From: Oscillospiraceae bacterium
GTDB taxonomy: Bacteria > Bacillota > Clostridia > Oscillospirales > Acutalibacteraceae
Reading direction: 5' to 3'
Assembly (NCBI GenBank): GCA_031262985.1
Contig: JAISGQ010000021.1
Location: forward strand, 40,911-104,910
Length of the DNA stretch: 64,000 nucleotides
Made by a program: the position numbers and the translations under genes. Of the stretch, positions 52,827-63,981 are shown piece after piece. The notes below the pieces were generated by a model that was not told the DNA's origin, made no database searches, and worked only from the letters and a program-made list of their open reading frames with translations. Each line of letters starts with the position of its first letter. Position 1 is the stretch's first letter.

Positions 52827-53960
52827 TCACTTGCTCATATACCGCAGTGTATCCTCCTTGAGCCGCGCCGTGTTGGAGATACACTTCGGTGCTTTCGACT
52901 TGTAGTCCTTGTCGTTGGAGTAGTATCGGTACTCCGTGCCGTCGCCGACAGCGCAGTAGATACTCCCGCCGCCCGAACACAGGAGGATGACCTCCCCCAC
53001 ATTTTGGAGCTGGTAGATATATTTTATGCACTTCATCTCGGCGTCAACATATATCTCCTTGCCGTTCTTGTCGTAGCTAAGCTCCGAGGGCAACTGGGAG
53101 AGTTCGCTCCCGCTGCCGACTATCAGCTCATACAGCTCGTAGTCGCTCTCCCCGAGGGTGGATTTGAGCGCGCTTATGACCATCGTGGACTTGCGCAGCT
53201 CCTTGACGAACTCCGACTTCTCCGCCACATCCTCGATGTATTCGGGATTGCCGGAGACATACAGCCCCTCGCAGTCGGAGGCTTTGGATACTCCCACACC
53301 GGCGGGCTTTCCGCTCATTGTCAGCGACACGCCGGAGGAGGTGATTGAGAAGGTCAGCTTCCCTCCGCTGTTGGAGTACTCCGCCGTGCTGTCTGATTTA
53401 AACTTGGCGTATCCCGAAATTTTAGTAGAGGATAGTTTCAGTGAGAAATCGAATCCTTCATACTTTATGTTGCTCACAGTCAGTGTAGCCGCCTGCGACT
53501 TCTTGACTTTGCTCCTGCTGTAGGCGGTGTTCTTGAGGGCGTTGTTCCTGCTCTTCTCCCCCTCGGAGGAGACATTTGCGGATGTATCGGAGGAAACATC
53601 TGCGGAGGATGTGTCGTCGGGAGCAGAAGGTATCTCCTCCCCCTGACCGCCCTCGGAATCGGAGGGCGAAAGCTCCGTCTCGTCACTCGGCGAGGAGGCA
53701 GTTCCCACTGCGGGAGTATTGCCGCCGGAGTTGCCGCCGCTGTTTTTTCCTCCCGAAAGAAGAACGATAATGCAGGCAATTAGGCAGATACTCGCTGTGA
53801 CAATCGCCGCGACTGCTATCATCTTCTGCTTTCTTATGTCGAGCGAATCGAACGACATAACCGACGCCTGCCGCCTGTAACGGGCAGGACGGTCGCCGCT
53901 GTAGTCGTCATAATAATCGTCCTCGTTGCCGTAGTCTCCGTAATCGCGGTCATACTTCAT
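52827..53960 (-). CDS. Membrane-anchored protein of unknown function
   Basis: 377 residues. The first ~45 residues are Asp/Tyr-rich and should lie in the cytoplasm (YDRDYGDYGNEDDYYDDY); one transmembrane helix is at ~47-69 (MIAVAAIVTASICLIACIIVLL). Residues ~70-150 are a Ser/Gly/Asp linker, and ~150-377 form an outside domain with a mixed beta pattern. No family recognised. The layout resembles that of the large acidic protein at 5460. Confidence 0.65.
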   Translation of the reverse strand: MKYDRDYGDYGNEDDYYDDYSGDRPARYRRQASVMSFDSLDIRKQKMIAVAAIVTASICLIACIIVLLSGGKNSGGNSGGNTPAVGTASSPSDETELSPSDSEGGQGEEIPSAPDDTSSADVSSDTSANVSSEGEKSRNNALKNTAYSRSKVKKSQAATLTVSNIKYEGFDFSLKLSSTKISGYAKFKSDSTAEYSNSGGKLTFSITSSGVSLTMSGKPAGVGVSKASDCEGLYVSGNPEYIEDVAEKSEFVKELRKSTMVISALKSTLGESDYELYELIVGSGSELSQLPSELSYDKNGKEIYVDAEMKCIKYIYQLQNVGEVILLCSGGGSIYCAVGDGTEYRYYSNDKDYKSKAPKCISNTARLKEDTLRYMSK

Positions 53961-54069
53961 CTGCCTGTTTTCCCCTCCACAGAGTAATATATGTAGTAGT
54001 TAATACTAATTGTTAACTCAATTTCTGCTACTATAGGTAATTTATTCTGAGCAGAATACGCGTTGTATT

Positions 54070-54651
54070 CTATTCTCTGCCCCTCAGAGCAAGTAGTTTT
54101 AACACAATAACTTGTGTTTTCGCGTCCTTAATCTCCCCTCGGAGTACCATATCTACTGCATTATCAAAATCAATGTACTCCACATCGAGAAATTCGTCCG
54201 TATCGAGTGACTGCTCCCCTGTTTTGTCGATTTTGCAGCTGTAGAGATGGATAATCTCACTGCAATATCCCGGGGAGGGGTAGAGCGTGCCCAGCGTTTG
54301 CCACTGCTCACTCTCTGCGCCTGTCTCCTCTTTAAGCTCGCGCTTTATCGCGTCGAAGGGGTCCTCCCCCGCTTCTAACTTTCCTGCGGGGAGTTCCAGA
54401 ACCTCCCTGCCGTAGGGGTACCTGAACTGGCGGACAAACGCAAGCTTTCCGTCGGGAGTCTGTGCCGCTACACACACTCCGCCGTTGTGGTCAACCACCT
54501 CGCGCTTGGACTTATCGCCGTTAGGCAGGAGTATATCATCAACGTGTACTGTAATTATCCTCCCCTTGAGAATGTCCTTACGCGCAGTAGTAATCTCCTG
54601 CTTGCCGCCTGTATTTCCGCAACTGATGTTGCTTTTTTCTTTGCACCGCAT
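54070..54651 (-). CDS. Nudix hydrolase, ADP-ribose pyrophosphatase-like
   Basis: 193 residues from ATG 54651; an in-frame GTG at 54666 is directly adjacent to AAGGAG. The Nudix box is complete: GKLEAGEDPFDAIKRELKEE(T)G matches Gx5Ex7REUxEExGU. The upstream segment FVRQFRYPYGREVLELPAG is typical of ADP-ribose pyrophosphatases, which hydrolyse ADP-ribose to AMP and ribose 5-phosphate. The first 25 residues are not conserved. Substrate by similarity only. Confidence 0.92.
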   Translation of the reverse strand: MRCKEKSNISCGNTGGKQEITTARKDILKGRIITVHVDDILLPNGDKSKREVVDHNGGVCVAAQTPDGKLAFVRQFRYPYGREVLELPAGKLEAGEDPFDAIKRELKEETGAESEQWQTLGTLYPSPGYCSEIIHLYSCKIDKTGEQSLDTDEFLDVEYIDFDNAVDMVLRGEIKDAKTQVIVLKLLALRGRE

Positions 54652-54882
54652 ACTGTGTCCCCCCACTCCTTGTGTAGTTTAAATTTATAGCAAATTAGGT
54701 TTCGTTTATTTCAAAGCCCGATTGATATACTGAAAATACACACAGTGGTATTCTATCATAAAAAATCGGACTTTGTAAAGCTATATTATATAGAAATTTT
54801 TAACACAGGAAAAGGAGGAGAAAGTGAAGCGTCATACAAATATCATAATATGTTATTCATCATGGCACTTCACTCTTGTAAT

Positions 54883-57501
54883 CTATTCCTCGTCCTCGGC
54901 GAGTACTTCTTCCTCGTCGTCCTCCGCGTCGAGAGCTTCCTCCTCATCGAGCAGTTCCTCGTCGTCGGAGATGTCCTCCTCGCCGTCGTCCTCTATCTCG
55001 CCCTTCTCCGCCTCCTCGTCGTGGGGAACTCGCGCGATAGCCACAATCCTGCCGCCCTCGGGGACGCGCATGACACGCACTCCCTTACTCGGTCTGGCGC
55101 AGACGCGAATCTCCGACACGGCGATTCTGATGATAACTCCGTCGTCGTTGATGAGGATGATATCGTCGTCGTCGTCAACTACCTTGATAGCCGTGACGTA
55201 GCCTATACTGCTCTTGTAGTTCTTGATTCCGTAGCCGCCTCTCGACTGCAGCCTGTAGTTATCGACCTCGCTCACCCTGCCGAATCCGTTCTCGGAGATG
55301 GTGAGTACCTTGCCGCCCTCGCGTATTCTCGCCATAGCTATAACCTCGTCGGTTACGCCCTCGCCGTTCGTTCGGAGTTTAATGGAGCGCACTCCCGCCG
55401 CGTTCCTGCCCATGACGCGGATATTCCCCTCGGCAAAGCGGATAGCCATGCCGTGCTTTGTGGCGATAATCAGCTCGGTAGTGCCGTCAGTCAATCGAGT
55501 GGAGACAAGCTCGTCGTCTCCTCGCAGGGTTAGAGCTATAAGCCCCTTCTTTCGGACATTGTTAAAATCACTGAGCTTGGTTCTCTTAATAATGCCGCCC
55601 TTTGTCACAAAGACTAAGTACATATCGTTTGTGTACTCACCCGCGACACGAATCATGGAGTTAATGCTCTCTCCCGGCATGAGCGGCAGGAGGTTGACAA
55701 TATTCATGCCCTTCGCCGCGCGGCTTCCCTCGGGAATCTCGTAGCCCTTGAGCCTGTAAACTCTGCCTAAGTTGGAGAAGAACATCACGTAGTCGTGGGT
55801 ACAGCCTAAGAACATCTCCACAGGCACGTCGTCCTCCTTGGTAGCCATGCCGGAGATACCCCTGCCGCCTCTGTGCTGGGTCTGGTAGGTGTCCACCTTC
55901 TGCCGCTTGACGTAGCCGGCGGCGGTGAGTGTGATTACGCAGTCCTCCACGGCTATGAGATCCTCGACATCGACCTCTCCGTCAATCGTCTCAATATCCG
56001 TTCGCCGCGCCTCGGAGTACTTCCGCTCTACCTCGGAAATCTCCTCGGCGACTATCTCCTTGCGGCGGTCCTCGCTTGAGAGGATTAAATTGTACTCCTC
56101 AATCTTCTTCTTGATGGACTCCATTTCCTCCTCGATTTTGGACTTCTCCATTCCCGTGAGCTGTCCGAAGCGCATCATGACGATAGCAGTTACCTGCACC
56201 TCGTCAAAGCCGAAGCGTTCGCTCAGTCGCTGTTTGCCCTCGGGGATATTCTTCGAGGAGCGTAAGATTGCTATAACCTCGTCGATATTATCGACCGCGA
56301 CGATTAAAGCCTCCAATATGTGCGCCCTGTCGCTCGCCTTTGCGAGGAGGAAAATCGTGCGGCGTACTATAACCTCAAGCTGGTGGCTGAGGTAATGCTC
56401 CAGCATCTGCTTGAGGGTGAGAACCTTGGGTTCTCCGCCGACTATTGCAAGCTGAATCACGCCGTAGGTAATCTGCATCTGCGTGTATTTGTATAGGTTA
56501 TTGAGAACGACACTGGGGACAGCGTCGCGCTTTATGTCGATAGTTATGCACATTCCCTCTCGGTCGCTGGAGTGGTCCTGCGCGTTGGAGATTCCCTCAA
56601 GCCGCTTGTCGCGAACCATCTCGGCAATCTTCTCGATAAGTGTCGCCTTGTTGACCTGATAGGGAAGCTCGGTTACAATAATGGAGTAGCGGTTGTCCTT
56701 CCTCTCGACTATCTCCGCCCTCGCGCGCAGTGTGACCTTGCCTCTGCCCGTTGCGTAGGCGGCGCGGATTCCGCTCCTGCCCATGATTATGCCCGCAGTC
56801 GGGAAGTCGGGTCCCTGTATATGCTCCATAAGCTCGTCGAGTGTGGCGTCGGGGTTTTCTATGAGCAGCTTGACCGCCTCGCACACCTCGCGAAGGTTGT
56901 GGGGAGGTATGTTAGTCGCCATACCGACAGCGATACCCGTAGAGCCGTTGACCAGCAGGTTCGGAAACTTTGCGGGAAGCACAGACGGCTCTTTCATGGA
57001 GTCGTCAAAGTTGGGAGTAAAATCCACAGTCTCCTTGTCTATATCGGTGAGCATCTCCATGGAGATTTTGCTCATCTTCGCCTCGGTGTAACGGTAGGCG
57101 GCAGGGGGGTCTCCGTCCACAGAACCGAAGTTGCCGTGTCCGTCTACAAGCATATGCCGCATGGAGAAGTTCTGCGCCAGACGGACAAGCGCATCGTATA
57201 CAGACGCATCGCCGTGCGGGTGATACCTGCCCAGCACGTTACCTACGGTAGTGGCGCACTTCTTGTAGGGACGCTCGGGGTACAAGCCGTCCTCATACAT
57301 GGCGTAGAGTATCCTCCTGTGTACCGGCTTTAATCCGTCGCGGACGTCCGGCAACGCGCGGGAGATTATGACTGACATGGAGTATTCGATAAACGACTTC
57401 TTCATCTCCGACTCGATATCCACGTCAATTACTCTGTGTGTCAAATTTTGCTCTATGTCAGCTCCCGAATCGGAGCCGCCGCTGAAAATATCATCACTCA
57501 T
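54883..57501 (-). CDS. gyrA: DNA gyrase subunit A
   Basis: 872 residues. Cuts and rejoins DNA; with GyrB introduces negative supercoils. The catalytic Tyr lies in [13 protein letters not shown]. The quinolone region reads [17 protein letters not shown], so the position of E. coli Ser83 is Ala; Asp87 is kept. A C-terminal beta-pinwheel domain contains the GyrA-box QRRGGRG-like motif [12 protein letters not shown]. The last ~45 residues are strongly acidic ([17 protein letters not shown]). It follows gyrB after 131 bp containing element L7. Confidence 0.98.
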   Translation of the reverse strand: MSDDIFSGGSDSGADIEQNLTHRVIDVDIESEMKKSFIEYSMSVIISRALPDVRDGLKPVHRRILYAMYEDGLYPERPYKKCATTVGNVLGRYHPHGDASVYDALVRLAQNFSMRHMLVDGHGNFGSVDGDPPAAYRYTEAKMSKISMEMLTDIDKETVDFTPNFDDSMKEPSVLPAKFPNLLVNGSTGIAVGMATNIPPHNLREVCEAVKLLIENPDATLDELMEHIQGPDFPTAGIIMGRSGIRAAYATGRGKVTLRARAEIVERKDNRYSIIVTELPYQVNKATLIEKIAEMVRDKRLEGISNAQDHSSDREGMCITIDIKRDAVPSVVLNNLYKYTQMQITYGVIQLAIVGGEPKVLTLKQMLEHYLSHQLEVIVRRTIFLLAKASDRAHILEALIVAVDNIDEVIAILRSSKNIPEGKQRLSERFGFDEVQVTAIVMMRFGQLTGMEKSKIEEEMESIKKKIEEYNLILSSEDRRKEIVAEEISEVERKYSEARRTDIETIDGEVDVEDLIAVEDCVITLTAAGYVKRQKVDTYQTQHRGGRGISGMATKEDDVPVEMFLGCTHDYVMFFSNLGRVYRLKGYEIPEGSRAAKGMNIVNLLPLMPGESINSMIRVAGEYTNDMYLVFVTKGGIIKRTKLSDFNNVRKKGLIALTLRGDDELVSTRLTDGTTELIIATKHGMAIRFAEGNIRVMGRNAAGVRSIKLRTNGEGVTDEVIAMARIREGGKVLTISENGFGRVSEVDNYRLQSRGGYGIKNYKSSIGYVTAIKVVDDDDDIILINDDGVIIRIAVSEIRVCARPSKGVRVMRVPEGGRIVAIARVPHDEEAEKGEIEDDGEEDISDDEELLDEEEALDAEDDEEEVLAEDEE

Positions 57502-57535
57502 TAAAATTTACATCCTCTCGTGCAGTATACTAAAT

Positions 57536-57619
57536 TAACAAGAAAACAATAAAGCCTCCACGGGATAAACCAAAACAAATCAGGGCTTTCCTCCGTGTTT
57601 TCTAAATTAATTGACTATA
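57536..57619 (-). repeat. Long inverted-repeat element, shorter copy L7
   Basis: 84 bp, minus orientation, between gyrB and gyrA: TATACTAAATTAACAAGAA at one end and TAAATTAATTGACTATA at the other, inner parts eroded. It could affect the link between gyrB and gyrA transcription. Confidence 0.75.
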
Positions 57620-57632
57620 GACTTCACTTCTT

Positions 57633-59750
<2,118 letters not shown>

Positions 59751-59757
59751 TTATTAA

Positions 59758-60041
59758 TCACAAACTGTAATCTCAAACTTCAATCTGTTGCCAAAGAGGC
59801 AAGCACTAACTCAAATCTGTTGCCAAAGAGGTAAAATTTAGGTCAAGCCTTTTTAAAGGCTTGCGGGTTGTTAGGGCAGAGCCCTAACTCGCTCTCCGCA
59901 GAGAGCGAAATCCTTTATCGTCAAAAAACGCAGGAGGGGGTAGGAAAAAATGTCCCTAAGGACATTTTTTCCGCAGGGGAACCCTCGTCGGGGGTTCCCC
60001 TGTATAGGTTGCCATGCGACCTATAGGGCATCCCCGTTAGG
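59758..60041 (+). repeat. Multi-hairpin array H6 (reference copy)
   Basis: Iterons AATCTGTTGCCAAAGAGG at ~59781 and ~59814. Hairpins: 59844-59863 (CAAGCCTTTTTAAAGGCTTG), 59871-59887 (TTAGGGC-AGA-GCCCTAA), 59889-59908 (TCGCTCTCCGCAGAGAGCGA), 59945-59970 (AAAAAATGTCC-CTAA-GGACATTTTTT), 59976-60000 (GGGGAACCC...GGGTTCCCC), 60003-60025 (TATAGGTTGC-CAT-GCGACCTATA with a G-U pair). Conserved single-stranded link TTTATCGTCA.AAACGCAGGAGGGGG between the third and fourth. Confidence 0.92.
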
Positions 60042-60133
60042 AAAACTTAAGTCCCTCTCGTTTTGCGTAGGTTACTGAAAACACAGTAAAGGAGCTTGCA
60101 CTCCCCATCGTAGATTCCCGTAGCCCTGTCCCC

Positions 60134-60415
60134 CTACTTCTTCCGATTATTCGGAATATTATTCCCCGCACTGCCCAGCCGCTTTATCAGCGTGGAGGTA
60201 TTCATCTGGGAGAGGTAGATGACCGTCTCCCCATCCTCCATACACAGTACGAAGCTTTTCGGCAAATCATATGTCACGGTCTTTATCCTCCCGCTCTTTT
60301 CGTGGGAGCTGAGATAGTTCCTCGTTATCTTTGATGTAGTGGTGTTGTCTAAGTCAAAAATCCCCACGATATTGCCGCTCTTTATCATGGTGTCGCCGCC
60401 GATATGAAGATACAT
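60134..60415 (-). CDS. remB: RemB/YaaB-like DUF370 regulator
   Basis: 93 residues. The DUF370 family includes RemA and RemB, DNA-binding regulators of biofilm matrix genes in Bacillus; the gene between recF and gyrB, as here, is remB (yaaB). It begins MYLHIGGDTMIKSGNIVGIFDLD and contains SFVLCMEDGETVIYLSQMNTSTL. An AAGGGAACG site precedes ATG. Function in this organism is inferred from position and family. Confidence 0.88.
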   Translation of the reverse strand: MYLHIGGDTMIKSGNIVGIFDLDNTTTSKITRNYLSSHEKSGRIKTVTYDLPKSFVLCMEDGETVIYLSQMNTSTLIKRLGSAGNNIPNNRKK

Positions 60416-60459
60416 AAATTATCGTTCCCTTACCGTTCGTTCCTTTACCATCCATTCCC

Positions 60460-61563
60460 TTATGTCATTCGTTTCCTTACCTCGCCGCCTGCTATCTCAA
60501 ATACACTGCCGTCCTTAAAGCCGCTCACCGACTCAAAGTCACAGCAGGTGATGAACACCTGACAGTCGGTCACATTACTCAGCAGAAACTGCTGCCTGCT
60601 GTTGTCCAGCTCGCTCATTACGTCGTCGAGGAGTATTATCGGTTTTTCTCCTATCACCGACGCCATCTGCTCCGCCTCGGCAAGCTTTAGGGAGATGACA
60701 CAGCTCCTCTTCTGCCCCTGTGAGGCGTAGAACCGCGCGGGCTTTTCATCGAGACTTAACGCTATGTCGTCTCTGTGTACTCCCGCCGCAGTATGCCCTT
60801 TGGCTATGTCGGCTTCCCTTCCGGCTAAGAGCTTTTGCATGAAGTCGGTGCGGAGTACATCTCTCTCCTCCGCCTTCGAGAAGGAGCAGGAGTAGCTGAC
60901 CTCCAGCTTCTCACTTCCGCTCGAGAGCCGACTGTATATATCCTCTGCCCGCTTTGCCAGAGCCTCGGTGTACTGCCTTCGTACTACGGCTATCTCCGCG
61001 CCGAATAAACTCAGACGCTCATCCCAAATGGAGAGCAAATCTCCGTAGCTTCTGCCGTTTTGTATCTCCTTGAGAAGCGCGTTTCTGTGACTGAGCGACT
61101 TGCTGTACTCCGCTATGGTGCGTATGAAGGAGGGCTTCATCTGGCAGACGGCGCAGTCGATAAACCTACGCCGCTCGCTCGCTCCCTCACTCACCAACGC
61201 CATATGCTCGGGAGAAAAAACTACCGCGCAAATCTTGCCGATTATCTCACTGCACTGCTGTTTTTTCACCATGTTGAGTGTCGCAGTTCGCTCCTTCTGC
61301 GTAACTGCCACTTCGAGTGACTGCTCCCTGCCCTCGGAGTAGAAGGTGGAGGAAATTTTCGCTGTTTCCTCTCCGAAGCGGATAAGCTCCGAATTTTTAT
61401 ACGAACGGAAGCTTTTTGCTCCCGTAAGCATCCATATTGCCTCGATTAGATTTGTCTTCCCCTGCCCGTTTTGCCCTATGAGGATGTTTGTGCCGCCGGA
61501 GGGGAGAAGCTCCTCGCTTATTATATTCCTGAAATTTTCAGCTCTTAAGCTGTTTAAAATCAT
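60460..61563 (-). CDS. recF: DNA replication and repair protein RecF
   Basis: 367 residues. SMC/ABC-like ATPase that helps load RecA at gaps. Walker A LIGQNGQGKTNLIEAI, the signature region SQGQKRSCVISLKLAE and Walker B IILLDDVMSELDNSR. Position dnaN-yaaA-recF is the usual one. 44 bp before remB. AAAGGAGGGGAAGT precedes ATG. Confidence 0.97.
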   Translation of the reverse strand: MILNSLRAENFRNIISEELLPSGGTNILIGQNGQGKTNLIEAIWMLTGAKSFRSYKNSELIRFGEETAKISSTFYSEGREQSLEVAVTQKERTATLNMVKKQQCSEIIGKICAVVFSPEHMALVSEGASERRRFIDCAVCQMKPSFIRTIAEYSKSLSHRNALLKEIQNGRSYGDLLSIWDERLSLFGAEIAVVRRQYTEALAKRAEDIYSRLSSGSEKLEVSYSCSFSKAEERDVLRTDFMQKLLAGREADIAKGHTAAGVHRDDIALSLDEKPARFYASQGQKRSCVISLKLAEAEQMASVIGEKPIILLDDVMSELDNSRQQFLLSNVTDCQVFITCCDFESVSGFKDGSVFEIAGGEVRKRMT

Positions 61564-61627
61564 ACTTCCCCTCCTTTTTCCCTCCTCCCTTTTCCTTCTT
61601 TTTTATTCCTTCCTCTAATTTAAAAAT

Positions 61628-61643
61628 TGTTTCACGTGAAACA
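61628..61643. promoter_or_regulatory. parS site 6 with pyrimidine/purine flanks
   Basis: Exact TGTTTCACGTGAAACA, arms AAATTGTTTCAC. On its left is a CCCTCC/TTTTCCCTCCTCCC tract (61566-61600), on its right GGAGGAGGGAGAGGAGGG (61655-61675), so the flanks are loosely inverted too. AGTGAAG tandem repeats follow (61680-61715). These fill the 325-bp gap 61564-61888, which holds no gene. Confidence 0.9.
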
Positions 61644-61860
61644 ATTTGAAAGAAGGAGGAGGGAGAGGAGGGAAAGAGAGAGTGAAAAGTGAAGAGTGAA
61701 GAGTGAAGAGTGAAAAGAAAATGCGCGGCGGCGTAATCTTTACTCCTACTCTTCGCCGTTGCAGTTGTTTAGCCTTTAGTACTCACCAAAGTCGGTACAC
61801 TCGCCGTATTATATTTCGGAGTAGAAATTCGTACTCCTAACTGTCAACTGAGTAAGTCCC

Positions 61861-61911
61861 CGCCGTAGCGGCGGATAACTGTCAACTGTCACTTGTCAAC
61901 TGTCAACTGAA
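61861..61911 (-). terminator. Small hairpin and CAGTTGACA repeats at the end of yaaA
   Basis: CCGCC-GTAGC-GGCGG (61861-61875) followed by ATAACTGTCAACTGTCACTT..., which runs into the last codons of yaaA. The same order of stop, repeats and hairpin is seen after pnp, rsmG and the gene at 51778. Confidence 0.6.
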
Positions 61912-62101
61912 ACTCGCTCTCGCCTGCAGATACCACATCTCCGTCGCGGAGTTTCTTTCCGCGCATGAGGCACACCTCGCCGCCGACCTTCACATTGCCG
62001 CTCTGTATGAACTGCTTCGCCTCCCCGCCCGTTGCGTAACCTGCGAGCTTTAGGAAGCTGTCAAGCTTGATAAACTCCGTGCTGATACTGATTTTCTCCA
62101 T
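61889..62101 (-). CDS. S4-domain RNA-binding protein YaaA-like
   Basis: 70 residues. A single S4-like domain: [20 protein letters not shown], then [22 protein letters not shown]. The gene between dnaN and recF in Bacillota is yaaA (rlbA), associated with 50S assembly in B. subtilis. The C-terminal codons (FQLTVDK) overlap the CAGTTGACA repeat: the repeat seems to have become part of the coding end. Confidence 0.9.
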   Translation of the reverse strand: MEKISISTEFIKLDSFLKLAGYATGGEAKQFIQSGNVKVGGEVCLMRGKKLRDGDVVSAGESEFQLTVDK

Positions 62102-62305
62102 AAATTACATTACCCTTTGTATTATTATTTTACAGATTAACTTGTAGTATAGATATTTTCTGCGTTCCTTACTCATCATTTAAACTAAAGCGGTATTTTC
62201 CTTAGCTACAGGAAAAGGGAAGTAAATGAAAAATGAAGAATGATAAATTATGAATGATGAATTAAATAAACGTCGGAAATTGTTAGTACACTGTAACCTG
62301 TACTC

Positions 62306-63418
62306 CTACTTCTGCGACACCTTCTGCCGTATCGGCATTAGGATAAACCTAAACGCCTCACCCTCGGGAGGAGTAATCAGCATGGGATCTTCCTCACCGC
62401 CCATCCTTATGCGGACGGTATCCGTTCCCGCGTACTTAAATGCGTCGAGGACATACTGATTCTTGAACCAAATTTCGAGAGGAGTACAGCTTATCTCCTC
62501 CTCCCACGTGTCGCTTGCCGTGCCGAGGTCGGACTTGGCGTACAGCTTTATCTCCCCCTCGTCAAAGAAGCAGCGCAGAGGTGAGTTCAGCGAAGTAGGA
62601 AGCACCAGCGACATTCTCTCCACGCCCTCAATCATGCGGCGGGTGCTGACTGTGATGTCGATGTAGTCCTTGAGCCTGACTGTCCGAAAATCGAAGAAAG
62701 TACCCTCCAGCAGACGCGACATAACCTTGAACTTGCCCACGGTGAAATTAACATGGTGCTTTGCCACCGCTATCTCGCAGTCGTCCTCACTGTCGCCTAT
62801 CATGTTCTGCACCTCTGAGAGCGTCTTTCCGGGGACGATGATAACCATCTCATGTTCGGAGGAGATAGTCTCACTCCTCACCGCGATTCGCTTGCCGTCG
62901 AGAGCTATCATGTTGAGATTATCGCTCGTAATCTCAAAGCACGCGCCTGTAAACTGCGGGTGCATGAAGTTTTCGGCAATTGTGTAGCGCGTCTGAGAAA
63001 TCATGGACTTGAGTGTCTGCATGGGAATAGAAAATTTCATATCGCAGACAAAATTCGGAAGCTCGGGGAAATCGTCCTCCGGCAGACCGGAGACCTCGTA
63101 GCTCGCCTCGCCCGACTTAATTGTGACCATCAAGCTGTCCTCCAAAAACTCTATACTCACCGTATCGGCAGGCAGTCGTCGGACTATCTCACAAAATATC
63201 TTCGAGGGGAGGACTATTGCTCCCTCCTCCTTGACATTCGCCTCTATGGAGCAGGTGATGCCCATTTCGAGATTATAGCCGCACATAAATATGCCGTCCG
63301 CCTTTGTTACGCGCAGGAGTATTCCCTCTATGGCGGCTATTGTTGACTTAGGAGAAACCGAGCGGGAGACATTGAGTACCGCCTCTTGCAGCAGGGTTTT
63401 ATCGCATAGCAATTTCAT
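62306..63418 (-). CDS. dnaN: DNA polymerase III beta subunit (sliding clamp)
   Basis: 370 residues from ATG 63418 (MKLLCDKTLLQEAVLNVSR), with AAAGGAA 10 bp upstream; the open frame extends 54 codons further without family similarity. Three clamp domains. LPSKIFCEIVRRLP and the C-terminal LMPIRQ-type ending are typical. Usually second after dnaA, which is expected to the right of the window. Confidence 0.97.
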   Translation of the reverse strand: MKLLCDKTLLQEAVLNVSRSVSPKSTIAAIEGILLRVTKADGIFMCGYNLEMGITCSIEANVKEEGAIVLPSKIFCEIVRRLPADTVSIEFLEDSLMVTIKSGEASYEVSGLPEDDFPELPNFVCDMKFSIPMQTLKSMISQTRYTIAENFMHPQFTGACFEITSDNLNMIALDGKRIAVRSETISSEHEMVIIVPGKTLSEVQNMIGDSEDDCEIAVAKHHVNFTVGKFKVMSRLLEGTFFDFRTVRLKDYIDITVSTRRMIEGVERMSLVLPTSLNSPLRCFFDEGEIKLYAKSDLGTASDTWEEEISCTPLEIWFKNQYVLDAFKYAGTDTVRIRMGGEEDPMLITPPEGEAFRFILMPIRQKVSQK

Positions 63419-63452
63419 ACGTATTTTATTCCTTTCTTCCGTTTTAAATTTA

Positions 63453-63577
63453 TGTGGAAAAGTACTCCTATTCGGCAGGGTACTACACGAGTTTTCAAAA
63501 AACGCTGTAATAAAACAGCACATAAGATAAGATAAAGGGTTATTGGTATTAATATAGGCGGTGGAAATTGTGCAAAA
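63453..63577. promoter_or_regulatory. Possible DnaA boxes upstream of dnaN
   Basis: TTTTCCACA on the minus strand at 63453-63461 and TTTTGCACA at 63569-63577 fit TTWTNCACA; ATTTCCACA at 63644-63652 is one off. The gene-free stretch 63419-64000 is AT-rich to 63720 and then enters array H7. Three loose boxes are suggestive of origin control, not proof. Confidence 0.35.
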
Positions 63578-63730
63578 CACCGATTTTCCTGCTGTTTAGG
63601 CTTGTCCGCCACTGTCATTTCTTTTGACACAAAAAATCCGAAATGTGGAAATACGTGGAAGAATTTCAATCTTTTGACACATTCAACTTTCCTTCAACAT
63701 GAAATTAACACATTCATGTTAAAACTCAAA

Positions 63731-63981
63731 TCTCCAATCTGTTGTCAAAAAACAATCTCTTAACTTTAATCTGTTGCCAAAGAGTTAGAATTTGGGTCAA
63801 GCCTTTGTAAAGGCTTGCAGGTTCTTAGGACGGCGTCCTAAGTCGCCATCCGCAGATGGCGAAATCCTTTATCGTCAGAATAACGCAGGAGGGGGTAGGA
63901 AAAAATGTCCCTAAGGACATTTTTTCCGCAGGGGAACCCTCGTCGGGGGTTCCCCTGTATAGGTCGCCGTGCGACCTATAG
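63731..63981 (+). repeat. Multi-hairpin array H7
   Basis: Iterons CAATCTGTTGTCAAAAA and AATCTGTTGCCAAAGAG; hairpins CAAGCCTTTGTAAAGGCTTG, TTAGGAC-GGC-GTCCTAA, TCGCCATC-CGCA-GATGGCGA, AAAAAATGTCC-CTAA-GGACATTTTTT, GGGGAACCC...GGGTTCCCC, TATAGGTCGC-CGT-GCGACCTATA. The third stem differs from other copies at two positions on each arm and still pairs. Confidence 0.9.

Noticed and set aside
63419..63580. Longer DnaN
   Set aside because: No similarity before MKLLCDKT and a ribosome site fits ATG 63418.
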